DNA of 64,000 nucleotides from contig CACJAW010000002.1 of assembly GCA_902591495.1 (NCBI GenBank), positions 25,120-89,119 of the forward strand, read 5' to 3'. Under the pieces are notes generated by a model, which saw nothing but the letters and a program-made list of their open reading frames with translations, was not told where the DNA came from and made no database searches. The DNA comes from an uncultured Pseudohongiella sp. (lineage in GTDB: Bacteria > Pseudomonadota > Gammaproteobacteria > Pseudomonadales > Pseudohongiellaceae). The position numbers were made by a program, and so were the translations under genes. Shown one piece after another: positions 9,849 through 19,282 of this stretch; the first letter of the stretch is position 1, and every line of letters starts with the position of its first letter.

Positions 9849-10670
9849 CTACAAACTTGATTGCAGGAAACTAATGATATTTCTGAGTTCTGTGTCGCTT
9901 AGCAAGGACTCAGAAAAAACTGGCATCCAAGACTGCTCCTCATATTCGAGTCCCTTAAGAGACATTTTTGAAAAAGCTCTAAGAAATTGATTCGTGTCCA
10001 TTATCTGAATGGAGAATGCATCCTCTCGTTTAATAACTCCTTGAATCTGCTGACTATCCGAAGTTGTAATTGATACAGGTTTATAACCACGTGATATGGA
10101 GAAACTCGGGTTTCTTATCGAACTAATTAGCGCCTCTAGTGATCTGACCTCTGTTATTTTCGACAAATTAGGACCCAAAGCACCTCCCTCATTCCCTTTG
10201 CGATGACAAGCTGCGCAATTGTTTGAAAAGAGTGTTCTACCCAAATCAGGATTTCCATCTACAGCAGAGGAAATACCGGAAACTCCAATGCTTCGCAGGT
10301 ACGATACTAACATCCAAATTTCTGTATCAGGAAAAGTATGCGCCGGCATAATGCTGCCTGGCACACCATTTCGAATTTTGTCAAAGACAGATTCATCAGA
10401 TGTTCCGGTTCCTGCGTAAACCAAAGTCAGATCTGGGGCATCTATTGAATCAATTCCTTTTGCATCAGCACCATGGCAAGTTGCACATTGAGCCCGAAAA
10501 ATAGATCCACCAACCCGCGCAGCTCGCGGATCACCCTCTAATGGGTTTAGTTCTTGGCCATAAGTCCATTGAGCGCCGAGTAACCAGGCAAACAGCAGCC
10601 AACTCAACTTATCTGTGAAGGCCAATCTCAGGGCATGTTTCGAAATTGCCACTTTATTTTTAAATCCCAT
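9849..10670 (-). CDS. Diheme c-type cytochrome with C-terminal planctomycete-type heme-binding-like domain
   Basis: CATCHGADAKG and CAACHRKGNEGGALGPNL; IQGVIKREDAFSIQIMDTNQFLRAF; 27 nt upstream of the PQQ dehydrogenase. Confidence 0.87.
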   Translation of the reverse strand: MGFKNKVAISKHALRLAFTDKLSWLLFAWLLGAQWTYGQELNPLEGDPRAARVGGSIFRAQCATCHGADAKGIDSIDAPDLTLVYAGTGTSDESVFDKIRNGVPGSIMPAHTFPDTEIWMLVSYLRSIGVSGISSAVDGNPDLGRTLFSNNCAACHRKGNEGGALGPNLSKITEVRSLEALISSIRNPSFSISRGYKPVSITTSDSQQIQGVIKREDAFSIQIMDTNQFLRAFSKMSLKGLEYEEQSWMPVFSESLLSDTELRNIISFLQSSL

Positions 10671-10718
10671 TGTGTGAATCGTTCAAGGATCATAACATAG
10701 GACTGATGAGGCGAGAAC

Positions 10719-10745
10719 GGACCCAGAGTAGGTTATTCTGGGTCC
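10719..10745. promoter_or_regulatory. Perfect 9-bp inverted repeat in a divergent intergenic region (candidate operator or RNA hairpin)
   Basis: GGACCCAGA-GTAGGTTAT-TCTGGGTCC, located between divergent genes 10670(-) and 10833(+). Confidence 0.5.
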
Positions 10746-10750
10746 CGAAG

Positions 10751-10779
10751 TTGACATAAAAGATTCATTAGGCTATTCA
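10751..10779 (+). promoter_or_regulatory. Candidate sigma70-type promoter
   Basis: TTGACA-N17-TATTCA upstream of the cupin gene. Confidence 0.4.
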
Positions 10780-10832
10780 TTGTCAAAGGAAGTTTCTTAG
10801 CTTCACTTCTCTAAAAAAAATTGGAGTAACAA

Positions 10833-11297
10833 ATGGCTCATAATCCAAAAAGAAAGATCGAATTAATCACGTCTGTACTTACAGCGGCATTTTTAGGTTT
10901 GGCTGTGCTTGTAACCCAGACTGATGTGATTTCGGCTCAGTCCAGTAACTTCCAGGGCGGCCAGCCAGAAATCAGCCAGACACCTGATATGCGAAATGTA
11001 AGGATTCTCTTCCCAGCTGGAGTTCGCTCCTCTTGGCACACGCACACTTGGGGTCAGCTGCTCATGATTGAGGAGGGTGTTGGTCTTCATCAAATTCGAG
11101 GAAGGACAATCGAGGAATTCTATCCAGGTGAACCTTATTGGACACCTGCTGATGTGGAGCATTGGCATGGAGCTCATCCCGATCAAGATGCCCTTCAATT
11201 GACCATTTATGAAGGGAACGTTGAATGGCTGGATCCGGTTACAGATGCACAATACTCTGGATTAAGAGTGAGACCGCAATCAAGGTCTTCCGATTAA
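10833..11297 (+). CDS. Secreted cupin-domain protein
   Basis: N-terminal hydrophobic signal; GVRSSWHTHTWGQLLMIEEGVGLHQIRG...PGEPYWTPADVEHWHGA cupin motifs. Confidence 0.88.
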   Translation: MAHNPKRKIELITSVLTAAFLGLAVLVTQTDVISAQSSNFQGGQPEISQTPDMRNVRILFPAGVRSSWHTHTWGQLLMIEEGVGLHQIRGRTIEEFYPGEPYWTPADVEHWHGAHPDQDALQLTIYEGNVEWLDPVTDAQYSGLRVRPQSRSSD

Positions 11298-11314
11298 TAA
11301 CTAAAAATTTTTGC

Positions 11315-11354
11315 AAATAACCGTAAAGAAAAAGAGATTTCTTTACGGTTATTT
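11315..11354 (+). terminator. Rho-independent terminator downstream of the cupin gene
   Basis: AAATAACCGTAAAGAAA-AAGAGA-TTTCTTTACGGTTATTT followed by TTTTT. Confidence 0.88.
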
Positions 11355-11454
11355 TTTTTGACAAAGCCAGTTGCAAGGATGCAGCTCATTTTTTGAAGAC
11401 TTAGCTATAAAATCCACAGCACTTAACTTTCGCACGAGAGGGAGGCTTTAACCT

Positions 11455-12663
11455 ATGCAAGTGTGTTTTTGCCGTGTTCCAACCATTATGGTTTTTATAA
11501 TATCCATTACCTCTTGTGAACAAAAACAAGCAGACATCCCACCAATAAGTTTTGAAGAGAATCTTCAGCAACAACTAATAGAGGCCGAATCCGGGGATGT
11601 CATAGAAATACCAGCAGGAGTCCACAGTCTCACAAGAAGCCTATCCCTGAACGTATCCGGTGTAACAATAAAAGGAGCGGGGATTAATTCATCGATTTTA
11701 TCCTTCAAGAATCAACAACAGGGTGCGGAGGGGTTGTTGGTTAGCGCAGACAACTTCACCATACAAGACCTGGCTATCGAGGATACTACTGGCGATGCTT
11801 TAAAGGTTAATGAGAGCAACAATGTTGTTATCAGAAATGTGAGGACCGAGTGGACAAACGGACCGGCCACAACCAATGGCGCTTATGGCATTTATCCAGT
11901 CCAGTCCACAAATATACTTATTGACGGCGCTGTCGCGATCGGTGCCTCCGATGCTGGTATCTATGTCGGACAATCCTCACAGATCATAGTCCGTAATTCG
12001 CATGCTGAGTCCAATGTCGCTGGAATAGAAATTGAAAACTCAACGTATGCAGATGTTTATAACAACGTTGCTGTGAATAACACCGGCGGCATATTGGTCT
12101 TTGATTTGCCCAATCTCCCGGTTCAAGGGGGAGCTAACACTCGTGTCTTCAACAATGAAATTAGCACCAACAATACAGGCAACTTTGCACCAGCAGGAAA
12201 CATTGTTGGAACAGTGCCTTCTGGCACTGGGCTCATGGTTTTAGCGAACGATAACATAGAAATTTTTGGCAACACTTTCAATGAAAACAATAGTGCGAAC
12301 ATCCTAGTCGTCAGCTATTACATCACGGAAAGGCCCTTTGACGATCCAAATTATGATCCGTTCCCTGAATACATCCATATCCATGAAAATCAGTTCAATG
12401 GAGGTGGCACATCCCCTGACTCGGAGCCCCTTGAGGCGCTTCAATCCGCAACTGGCAAACCCATTCCTCATGTCGTTTGGGACGGAACAATAAAGCAGGA
12501 CTCAAAATTTAATCAAGTTTTGTGTATGCGAAATAATAATGCCCTGACATATGTTAATCTTGACGCTTCAAATGGATTTTCAATGCCAACATTTGATACT
12601 GCAAGTCACGACTGCACCTTGCCAAAGCTGTCTCAGATTTCATTAAGTTTCGATGCAGAATGA
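11455..12663 (+). CDS. Parallel beta-helix repeat lipoprotein (TIGR03805-type)
   Basis: Lipobox-like SITSC; LIEAESGDVIEIPAG, GAEGLLVSADNFTIQDLAIEDTTGDALKV, NGAYGIYPVQS, GASDAGIYVGQS, NNTGGILVFDLP. Confidence 0.88.
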   Translation: MQVCFCRVPTIMVFIISITSCEQKQADIPPISFEENLQQQLIEAESGDVIEIPAGVHSLTRSLSLNVSGVTIKGAGINSSILSFKNQQQGAEGLLVSADNFTIQDLAIEDTTGDALKVNESNNVVIRNVRTEWTNGPATTNGAYGIYPVQSTNILIDGAVAIGASDAGIYVGQSSQIIVRNSHAESNVAGIEIENSTYADVYNNVAVNNTGGILVFDLPNLPVQGGANTRVFNNEISTNNTGNFAPAGNIVGTVPSGTGLMVLANDNIEIFGNTFNENNSANILVVSYYITERPFDDPNYDPFPEYIHIHENQFNGGGTSPDSEPLEALQSATGKPIPHVVWDGTIKQDSKFNQVLCMRNNNALTYVNLDASNGFSMPTFDTASHDCTLPKLSQISLSFDAE

Positions 12664-13757
12664 AGTTTCATCAGCTCAAACTTCTTTGTGCAGGCTTTCT
12701 CTGTTTAGGTGCACTCCAAAATTGCTCAGAGCGATCACCTTTTTTTCATGCCATTGAAGATCCCATTAGACTATCAGACTGGGATCTGTTTACACTTGAC
12801 TCTACAAGTCTAACCCCGGCGGACAGCAGTCTGGTTTTTGCGCCTAATAATCCTCTATTTTCAGATTATGCACACAAGCTCAGGACTATGTGGATTCCAA
12901 GTGGCACAAAGATCGATTTGATGGACGAACAACTCATCTATCCCGTGGGAACAATTCTAAGCAAAACTTTTTATTACCCGACCGACTCACAAGGAAACTT
13001 TGTGCAAGTGGATGATAGAAATTTAGCTTCTTTAGATTTGACAAAGAACAGTTTAGTCGAAACACGTTTGTTGGTGAAAAGAGATATAGGCTGGGAGGCG
13101 CTGCCCTATGTATGGAACGAGAACCAAACAGAAGCCTTCCTAAGAGTCGCCGGATCCAGCAAAGCGGTTGCCCTTTCTGATGAGGAAAAACATACAGAAT
13201 TTACCTATTTTGTGCCCAACCAAAACCAATGCTCAGCATGTCACGTGACCGATCATCCTGATGGTGAAATGCATCCATTAGGAGCAGTTTCGAACCAACT
13301 ATCCGCAAAGATTAGCAACAGTATCTACGAAAGCCAACTAGAAACACTGGTCTCCAAAGGTTGGCTAGATTCAATCCCTGTGACAGAACCTAACTATTCC
13401 TGGAAAGATGCGGACATCAGCGTTGAGCAACGGGCGGCAGCCTATCTCAACATGCACTGTGGTCATTGCCACAACAAAAATGGTGCCGCAGATACCTCAG
13501 CACTATTACTAGATGGTTCCCACGATTTAATGATTAACATTGGCGTGTGCAAGACCCCGGTTGCCGCAGGCGGGGGGGCTGGAAATAAGAAATACAGCAT
13601 AGTCCCTGGGTCACCGGAAGAGTCAATCCTGATGTATCGTATGCTATCTGATCAACCCGATGAAATGATGCCTGAATTAGGACGTTCCCTTGTTCACCAA
13701 GGAGGAATTGAGATAATTCGAGAATGGATCTCTAAAATGCCTGGTTCATGCCCATAA
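12660..13757 (+). CDS. SO2930 family diheme c-type cytochrome lipoprotein (TIGR03806-type)
   Basis: Lipobox-like ALQNC; NNPLFSDYAHKLR, ETRLLVKRD, NQCSACH, HCGHCHN, IVPGSPEESILMYRM, MMPELGRSLVH; ATGA overlap with the upstream gene. Confidence 0.88.
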   Translation: MKFHQLKLLCAGFLCLGALQNCSERSPFFHAIEDPIRLSDWDLFTLDSTSLTPADSSLVFAPNNPLFSDYAHKLRTMWIPSGTKIDLMDEQLIYPVGTILSKTFYYPTDSQGNFVQVDDRNLASLDLTKNSLVETRLLVKRDIGWEALPYVWNENQTEAFLRVAGSSKAVALSDEEKHTEFTYFVPNQNQCSACHVTDHPDGEMHPLGAVSNQLSAKISNSIYESQLETLVSKGWLDSIPVTEPNYSWKDADISVEQRAAAYLNMHCGHCHNKNGAADTSALLLDGSHDLMINIGVCKTPVAAGGGAGNKKYSIVPGSPEESILMYRMLSDQPDEMMPELGRSLVHQGGIEIIREWISKMPGSCP

Positions 13758-13811
13758 GGAGAATAGAACTTCTACTAAACCCAATGTAGACTGTACTGAA
13801 CGATAAATAAG

Positions 13812-14813
13812 GTGCAGCCGTTGTTCCGCCTAACTTTTTTAACTCTCATCTGCCTATTGCTAGCCTGTTGTAATGAGCAGGCAGATTCGCAGCGCACTTA
13901 CGTCTTATCTACTGGCACAACGGGAGGCACCTTCTATCCCGTCGGAGTTGCGCTATCAACCCTGGTTTCAGCATCACAGGATATTGATTTTTCATTAACA
14001 GCAATAAGCTCAGCCGGGTCAATGGAAAACATAAAACTCTTGCGTGATGATCAGGCTCAATTCGCCCTGATATTGGGCATCTTTGGTGCCTGGGCTTATG
14101 GCGGATCCGGACCAATAGTCAATCCTCAGGAAAATTTAAGGTCAGTAAGTGCAATGTGGCCGAACGTTGAGCATTTTGTTTTAAAGTCAGATCTCACGAC
14201 AACCGGCACGATACAGGACCTTAAAAATCTTAACGGTGAGCGCTACTCAATCGGCATGCGCAACTCTGGGGCTGAGTTCACAGGCTTCTATATTTTCGAC
14301 GCTTTGGACATTAACTGGTCGGAAGAGCTATCCGTTGCTTACATGGGATATGGTCCCTCTGCTAACGCGTTGCAAGATGGCAATATCGTGGGCATGAACG
14401 TTCCGGCTGGCCCTCCTGTCACTGCCATTACAAGAGCCTACGCCCTTCTAGGGGAGGAGATGACAATACTTGACTTCACCGAAGAGGAAATCAAGAGTTT
14501 AAACTATGAATTCCCGCTCTGGGAATCATACGAACTTGAACCGGGAACCTATCCGACTCAAGTAGAGACAATAAACACGGTAGCAAGCCCAAACATACTC
14601 ATCGTAAGAGAGGATGTTCCGGAGAAAATTGTATACGATATGACCAAAATGCTTTGGGAGAATTTGGCTACTCTACAAGAAATACACAGTGCCACTGACT
14701 CCATGTCAATCGACAGCGCCTTGGCAGGGGTAACAGTCCCTCTCCACCCTGGCGCATATCGTTACTATGTAGAGCAGGGAGTTAATATTCCTGAACATTT
14801 GCAAACCAGATAA
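13812..14813 (+). CDS. TAXI family TRAP solute-binding lipoprotein (no permease nearby)
   Basis: GTG start; lipobox LLAC; YVLSTGTTGGTFYPVGVALSTLV, GSMENIKLL. Confidence 0.86.
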   Translation: MQPLFRLTFLTLICLLLACCNEQADSQRTYVLSTGTTGGTFYPVGVALSTLVSASQDIDFSLTAISSAGSMENIKLLRDDQAQFALILGIFGAWAYGGSGPIVNPQENLRSVSAMWPNVEHFVLKSDLTTTGTIQDLKNLNGERYSIGMRNSGAEFTGFYIFDALDINWSEELSVAYMGYGPSANALQDGNIVGMNVPAGPPVTAITRAYALLGEEMTILDFTEEEIKSLNYEFPLWESYELEPGTYPTQVETINTVASPNILIVREDVPEKIVYDMTKMLWENLATLQEIHSATDSMSIDSALAGVTVPLHPGAYRYYVEQGVNIPEHLQTR

Positions 14814-14920
14814 TTCCTTAAAGCTAAGTTCTGTAGAGAATGGGGTCGTAAGGGAGTATGCTTTATTTTCCAAAGGTGTGTTTGTAATTTAAAAATAAAT
14901 AAAAACTCAAGGGTGATCAT

Positions 14921-16162
14921 ATGCATCGTACATCAATGTCCAGGCGTCGTTTCCTGCAAACTACAAGCGCAGCTGCAGTTTGGCTGCCGACTTCGGTGAG
15001 AGGATACAGCGCAAATGAAGTACAAGCGCTCTTCGTCGACGGAGAAATGCAGCAAGATATTTCGAAGTGGGAACTCGACACACCAGCGCTATGTGTAGAT
15101 TTGGATGCTCTTGAAGGAAATATCGCCAAGATGCAAAACACAACAGCCCTAAATGGAATCGCAAGCCGCCCTCATGCGAAAACTCACAAGACGCCGGTTA
15201 TTGCGCAAATGCAAATGGATACTGGATCTGTCGGTATATGCGTTGCCAAAGTAAGCGAAGCTGAAGCTATGTTTCAGAACGGCATCGAAAAAATATTACT
15301 GACAACGACTAACGTTACTGCAACTAAAATTCGACGAGCTATGAAACTTCGGGAAGTATGTGGTGACTTTATTCAGGCCACCGATTCTCCCGACAACGCA
15401 AGATTATTATCGGAGGCGGCTATTTCCATGAATATCATTGCGGATGTAGTTGTTGATGTTGACCCAGGTGGTAATCGCACTGGAATTACCCCAGGGCAGC
15501 CAGCTTTACAACTTGCCCAATTAGTAGAACAGCTACCTGGATTAAGGCTTCGCGGCCTACTTTGCTATGACGGTGGATCACAGCATGTTAAAGGTTTTGA
15601 TCAAAGGCGATCACAAACTCTGAGCAGGCTCAACGCGGCATCTGAGACTTATGATTTATTCAACAGCAGCGGACTAACCACAGAAATTTTCAGTGGCGGT
15701 GGGACTGGCACCTACAACATTGATCATGAAACCCGAGGACTCACAGATATTCAGGTTGGAAGCTATGTATTTATGGATGCCCAATACATCGATATTGGGG
15801 GTGAATCAAACAATGAGATTTATTCAGATTTCCAACCCGCATTAACAATTTTAACTACCGTTCTCAATGATCAATATGAAGGACGAGCCACTACAGATGC
15901 TGGAGCAAAGGCTTGCACCATAAATAGGCCATGGTCTCGAATCAAAGGCGAAACCGGTATTTCTTACAGTTCTGGTTCAGATGAATTTGGAACTATACGT
16001 TATGAATCTGACGCATCTCGAACCTATAAAGTCGGAGACACAGTTGAATTAATCGTATCTCACTGTGATCCCGTCGTTAATTTATACAATCAGATGTATG
16101 CCATACGAAATGATAAGGTCGAGGCCGTGTGGCAAATATCTGCCCGGGGAATGTCTGCCTAA
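14921..16162 (+). CDS. Tat-exported D-threonine aldolase / D-serine dehydratase-like PLP enzyme (DSD1-type, alanine racemase N-terminal fold)
   Basis: SRRRFLQTT Tat motif; LDTPALCVDLDALEGNI, RPHAKTHK (PLP Lys), VSHCDPVVNLYNQ metal-site motif. Confidence 0.88.
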   Translation: MHRTSMSRRRFLQTTSAAAVWLPTSVRGYSANEVQALFVDGEMQQDISKWELDTPALCVDLDALEGNIAKMQNTTALNGIASRPHAKTHKTPVIAQMQMDTGSVGICVAKVSEAEAMFQNGIEKILLTTTNVTATKIRRAMKLREVCGDFIQATDSPDNARLLSEAAISMNIIADVVVDVDPGGNRTGITPGQPALQLAQLVEQLPGLRLRGLLCYDGGSQHVKGFDQRRSQTLSRLNAASETYDLFNSSGLTTEIFSGGGTGTYNIDHETRGLTDIQVGSYVFMDAQYIDIGGESNNEIYSDFQPALTILTTVLNDQYEGRATTDAGAKACTINRPWSRIKGETGISYSSGSDEFGTIRYESDASRTYKVGDTVELIVSHCDPVVNLYNQMYAIRNDKVEAVWQISARGMSA

Positions 16163-16265
16163 GAATTTCATAACAAACTATAAGTAGAGGAAATATTGAA
16201 AAATATTTTATGCGTTATGACTTCAAAGTTATTGCGTAAGAATAAATAAGCTAAAGGACACTATT

Positions 16266-17834
16266 TTGATTTTCGAAAACAACGACCCAAAGGTAGCAGT
16301 ACCCCATAAAGATTTAACTTCAGTTGTATTACAAAGAGCTAATGAACTTGGAGAAAAACCTGCCCTGATAGATGGAGTATCAGGCCGCACTCTTTCTTAT
16401 ACAGAATTAAAAAAGCAAATCAATCACCTAGCTGCCGGACTCCATCAAAGAGGATTCAAGAAAGGCGACGTTTGTGCAGTTTTCTGCCCAAATATGCCCG
16501 AATACGCAACTATATTTCTCGGAGTAGCATCAATAGGTGGAATAAATACTACCGTTAATTCTTTATACTCTATTAATGATCTAGTCCATCAATTCAACGA
16601 TTCAAACGCCAAGTTTTTGATAACCATTCCAGATTTTATGGATAGAGCACTCCCAGCGGCAAAAAAATGTGGTATTGAGGAAATTTTTGTTCTTGGCGAA
16701 GCGGAAGGCGCGACACCATTTATTGAACTCCTGAGTAACGACGGCAACCCTCCCGAGGTTGCTATAGATCCAAAGAATGATTTAGTAGCACTCCCATACT
16801 CTAGTGGTACGACCGGATTATCCAAAGGGGTCATGCTAACGCATGAGAATCTCGTATCTGATATGGTTCTGACAACTTCAATAAATACCCTAACCGACGA
16901 TGACGTGTTGATTGGTGTGCTTCCTTTTTTCCATATCTATGGGATGGTCTTAATTCTCAACTTGGCGATCTTCAAGGGGGTTAGCCTTGTTACCATGCCA
17001 CGATTTGATCTAGAACAATTCTTGCAAATCGTTGAAAAATACAAAATAACATGCCTAAATCTTGTGCCTCCTCTTGTGTTGGCTTTATCCAAGCATCCTC
17101 TTGTTGAAAAATATGACGTTTCCAGCATTCGATTAATAAGTTCCGGGGCGGCTCCCTTAGGCCAAGAGCTAGAGCAGGCCTGCGCAAACCGACTGGGTTG
17201 TGAAATTTACCAAGGTTATGGGCTGACAGAGGTTGCGGGTGCATCACACATAAACACGATACCAGTTCCCACCGATAAGGTAGGTGCTGTGGGTCGTGTG
17301 GTGCCAAATACCTATTCAAAAATCATAGACACCGAATCGGGAAAAGAACTCGGCTTTAATGAACGAGGTGAAGTTCTTATAAAGGGACCTCACGTAATGA
17401 AGGGTTATTTAAATAACGAAGAGGCTACAAATCACTGTATTGACAAGGATGGGTGGTTTCACACTGGCGATATCGGCTATGCGGACGAGGATGGTTACTT
17501 CTTCATTGTTGACCGCGTAAAAGAACTCATAAAGTATAAAGCCTATCAAGTCGCACCTGCTGAACTCGAGGCTATTCTTGTAGGCCATGAGGCGATCGTG
17601 GATGCAGCCGTCATCCCAAGCCCCGACGAAGAAGCTGGCGAAATCCCTAAAGGTTTCGTCGTCCTAAATCAGGACATGGATCCCCAAGAAATAATGGATT
17701 TTGTAGCAGAGCAGGTTGCTCCTCATAAAAAGATAAGAAAAATTGAAATAGTTGACGAAATTCCAAAATCTGCTTCCGGAAAAATACTCAGGCGTGTACT
17801 CGTCGAACAGGAAAGATCGAAAATTGGTCAATGA
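16266..17834 (+). CDS. AMP-dependent acyl/aryl-CoA ligase (4-coumarate-CoA ligase-like)
   Basis: LPYSSGTTGLSKGVMLTHEN, GYGLTEVAG, GWFHTGDIGY, KELIKYKAYQVAPAELE, PKSASGKILRR. Confidence 0.92.
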   Translation: MIFENNDPKVAVPHKDLTSVVLQRANELGEKPALIDGVSGRTLSYTELKKQINHLAAGLHQRGFKKGDVCAVFCPNMPEYATIFLGVASIGGINTTVNSLYSINDLVHQFNDSNAKFLITIPDFMDRALPAAKKCGIEEIFVLGEAEGATPFIELLSNDGNPPEVAIDPKNDLVALPYSSGTTGLSKGVMLTHENLVSDMVLTTSINTLTDDDVLIGVLPFFHIYGMVLILNLAIFKGVSLVTMPRFDLEQFLQIVEKYKITCLNLVPPLVLALSKHPLVEKYDVSSIRLISSGAAPLGQELEQACANRLGCEIYQGYGLTEVAGASHINTIPVPTDKVGAVGRVVPNTYSKIIDTESGKELGFNERGEVLIKGPHVMKGYLNNEEATNHCIDKDGWFHTGDIGYADEDGYFFIVDRVKELIKYKAYQVAPAELEAILVGHEAIVDAAVIPSPDEEAGEIPKGFVVLNQDMDPQEIMDFVAEQVAPHKKIRKIEIVDEIPKSASGKILRRVLVEQERSKIGQ

Positions 17835-17887
17835 ATGTTTAAGTTTCAGTCACATCAAAAAGTGATGCAAGAACTGTTGCAGTTGTA

Positions 17888-19213
17888 ATGCAAAACGAAA
17901 ATAAAGTAGGTTTCATTTCTCTGGGATGTCCAAAGGCGCTGGTGGATTCTGAGCGTATATTAACCCAGCTTCAGCGGGATGGTTACGCAATAACGCCGAG
18001 CTATGATGACGCAAACATAGTGGTAGTAAATACTTGTGGTTTCATAGATAGCGCAAAAGATGAGTCTTTATCCGCTATTGAAGAGGCACTTGAAAAGAAT
18101 GGTAAGGTCATTGTCACAGGATGCCTCGGGGCTCAAAGCGACCTAATTACTGAAAAACACCCTAAGGTGCTGGCAGTAACAGGTCCTCATGCTTATGAAC
18201 ATGTTGTCGGACAAGTTCGTGAACATCTGCCACTCTCAAAATTAGAGCATAACCCCTTCATAGACCTGCTGCCCGCTCAAGGGGTCAAACTCACGCCTAA
18301 GCATTACTCATACCTAAAAATTTCTGAGGGTTGCAACCATAAGTGCAGTTTCTGCATTATTCCTTCTATGCGCGGCAAACTTGTCAGTAGACCTATCGCG
18401 GATATATTGGATGAAGCTCAGAGACTAGTAACCTCCGGCACAAAAGAATTACTTGTGATCTCGCAAGATACGAGTGCATACGGCGTTGATCAAAAATACT
18501 CAACAGGCTTTTGGCAAGGTCTCCCAGTTAAAACGAACATGAAGGGACTTTGCGAAGCACTAGCAGAATTTAACGTATGGATAAGATTACACTATGTCTA
18601 TCCATATCCCCATGTCGATGAGATCATTCCACTCATGGCAGAGGGAAAAGTATTGCCCTACCTAGACATACCTTTTCAACACGCAAGCCCAAAAATACTC
18701 AAAGCCATGCGTCGTCCTGCTGCAACAGAAAACACATTACAGCGACTCTTACGCTGGAAAAAATTAGTCCCGGATATCACTGTTAGAAGTACTTTTATAG
18801 TCGGCTTTCCCGGAGAAACTGAGGAAGATTTTGAAGAACTTCTCAGTTTTTTAAATAATGCCCAACTAGATCGTGTTGGCTGTTTCAAATATTCGGCGGT
18901 TGACGGCGCTGATGCTAATAAGTTGGACACCCCATTATCAGAAGAAGTAAAACAAGAGCGTTGGGAAAGGTTTATGGAGCTACAACAAAGCATAAGTAAA
19001 AAAAAGCTGGCGGCAAAAATTGGAACCGAGATTGAAGCTATCGTGGACAGGGCTGATACAGAAAGTATTGTGGCACGATCAACGGGTGATGCACCGGAAA
19101 TTGATGGTCTGGTTTATGTAGAGTCATCAAGAAATCATAAACCTGGTGATCTAATCACCGTTAAAATCGTAGCATCTGATGAATATGACTTATACGGAAT
19201 AGCCGCTGACTAA
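17888..19213 (+). CDS. rimO: Ribosomal protein S12 methylthiotransferase RimO
   Basis: [50 protein letters not shown] radical SAM motif, C-terminal TRAM-like domain. Confidence 0.96.
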   Translation: MQNENKVGFISLGCPKALVDSERILTQLQRDGYAITPSYDDANIVVVNTCGFIDSAKDESLSAIEEALEKNGKVIVTGCLGAQSDLITEKHPKVLAVTGPHAYEHVVGQVREHLPLSKLEHNPFIDLLPAQGVKLTPKHYSYLKISEGCNHKCSFCIIPSMRGKLVSRPIADILDEAQRLVTSGTKELLVISQDTSAYGVDQKYSTGFWQGLPVKTNMKGLCEALAEFNVWIRLHYVYPYPHVDEIIPLMAEGKVLPYLDIPFQHASPKILKAMRRPAATENTLQRLLRWKKLVPDITVRSTFIVGFPGETEEDFEELLSFLNNAQLDRVGCFKYSAVDGADANKLDTPLSEEVKQERWERFMELQQSISKKKLAAKIGTEIEAIVDRADTESIVARSTGDAPEIDGLVYVESSRNHKPGDLITVKIVASDEYDLYGIAAD

Positions 19214-19282
19214 CTCTGTCGAGTTTTGTCTGAACCTTTTTCCCCGCGAGTTCACTTAACTCATGCGTAATCAGGATTTTGA

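Noticed and set aside
16589-17319. Minus-strand ORFs within the acyl-CoA ligase gene
   Set aside because: Antisense shadows of a well-supported coding region.
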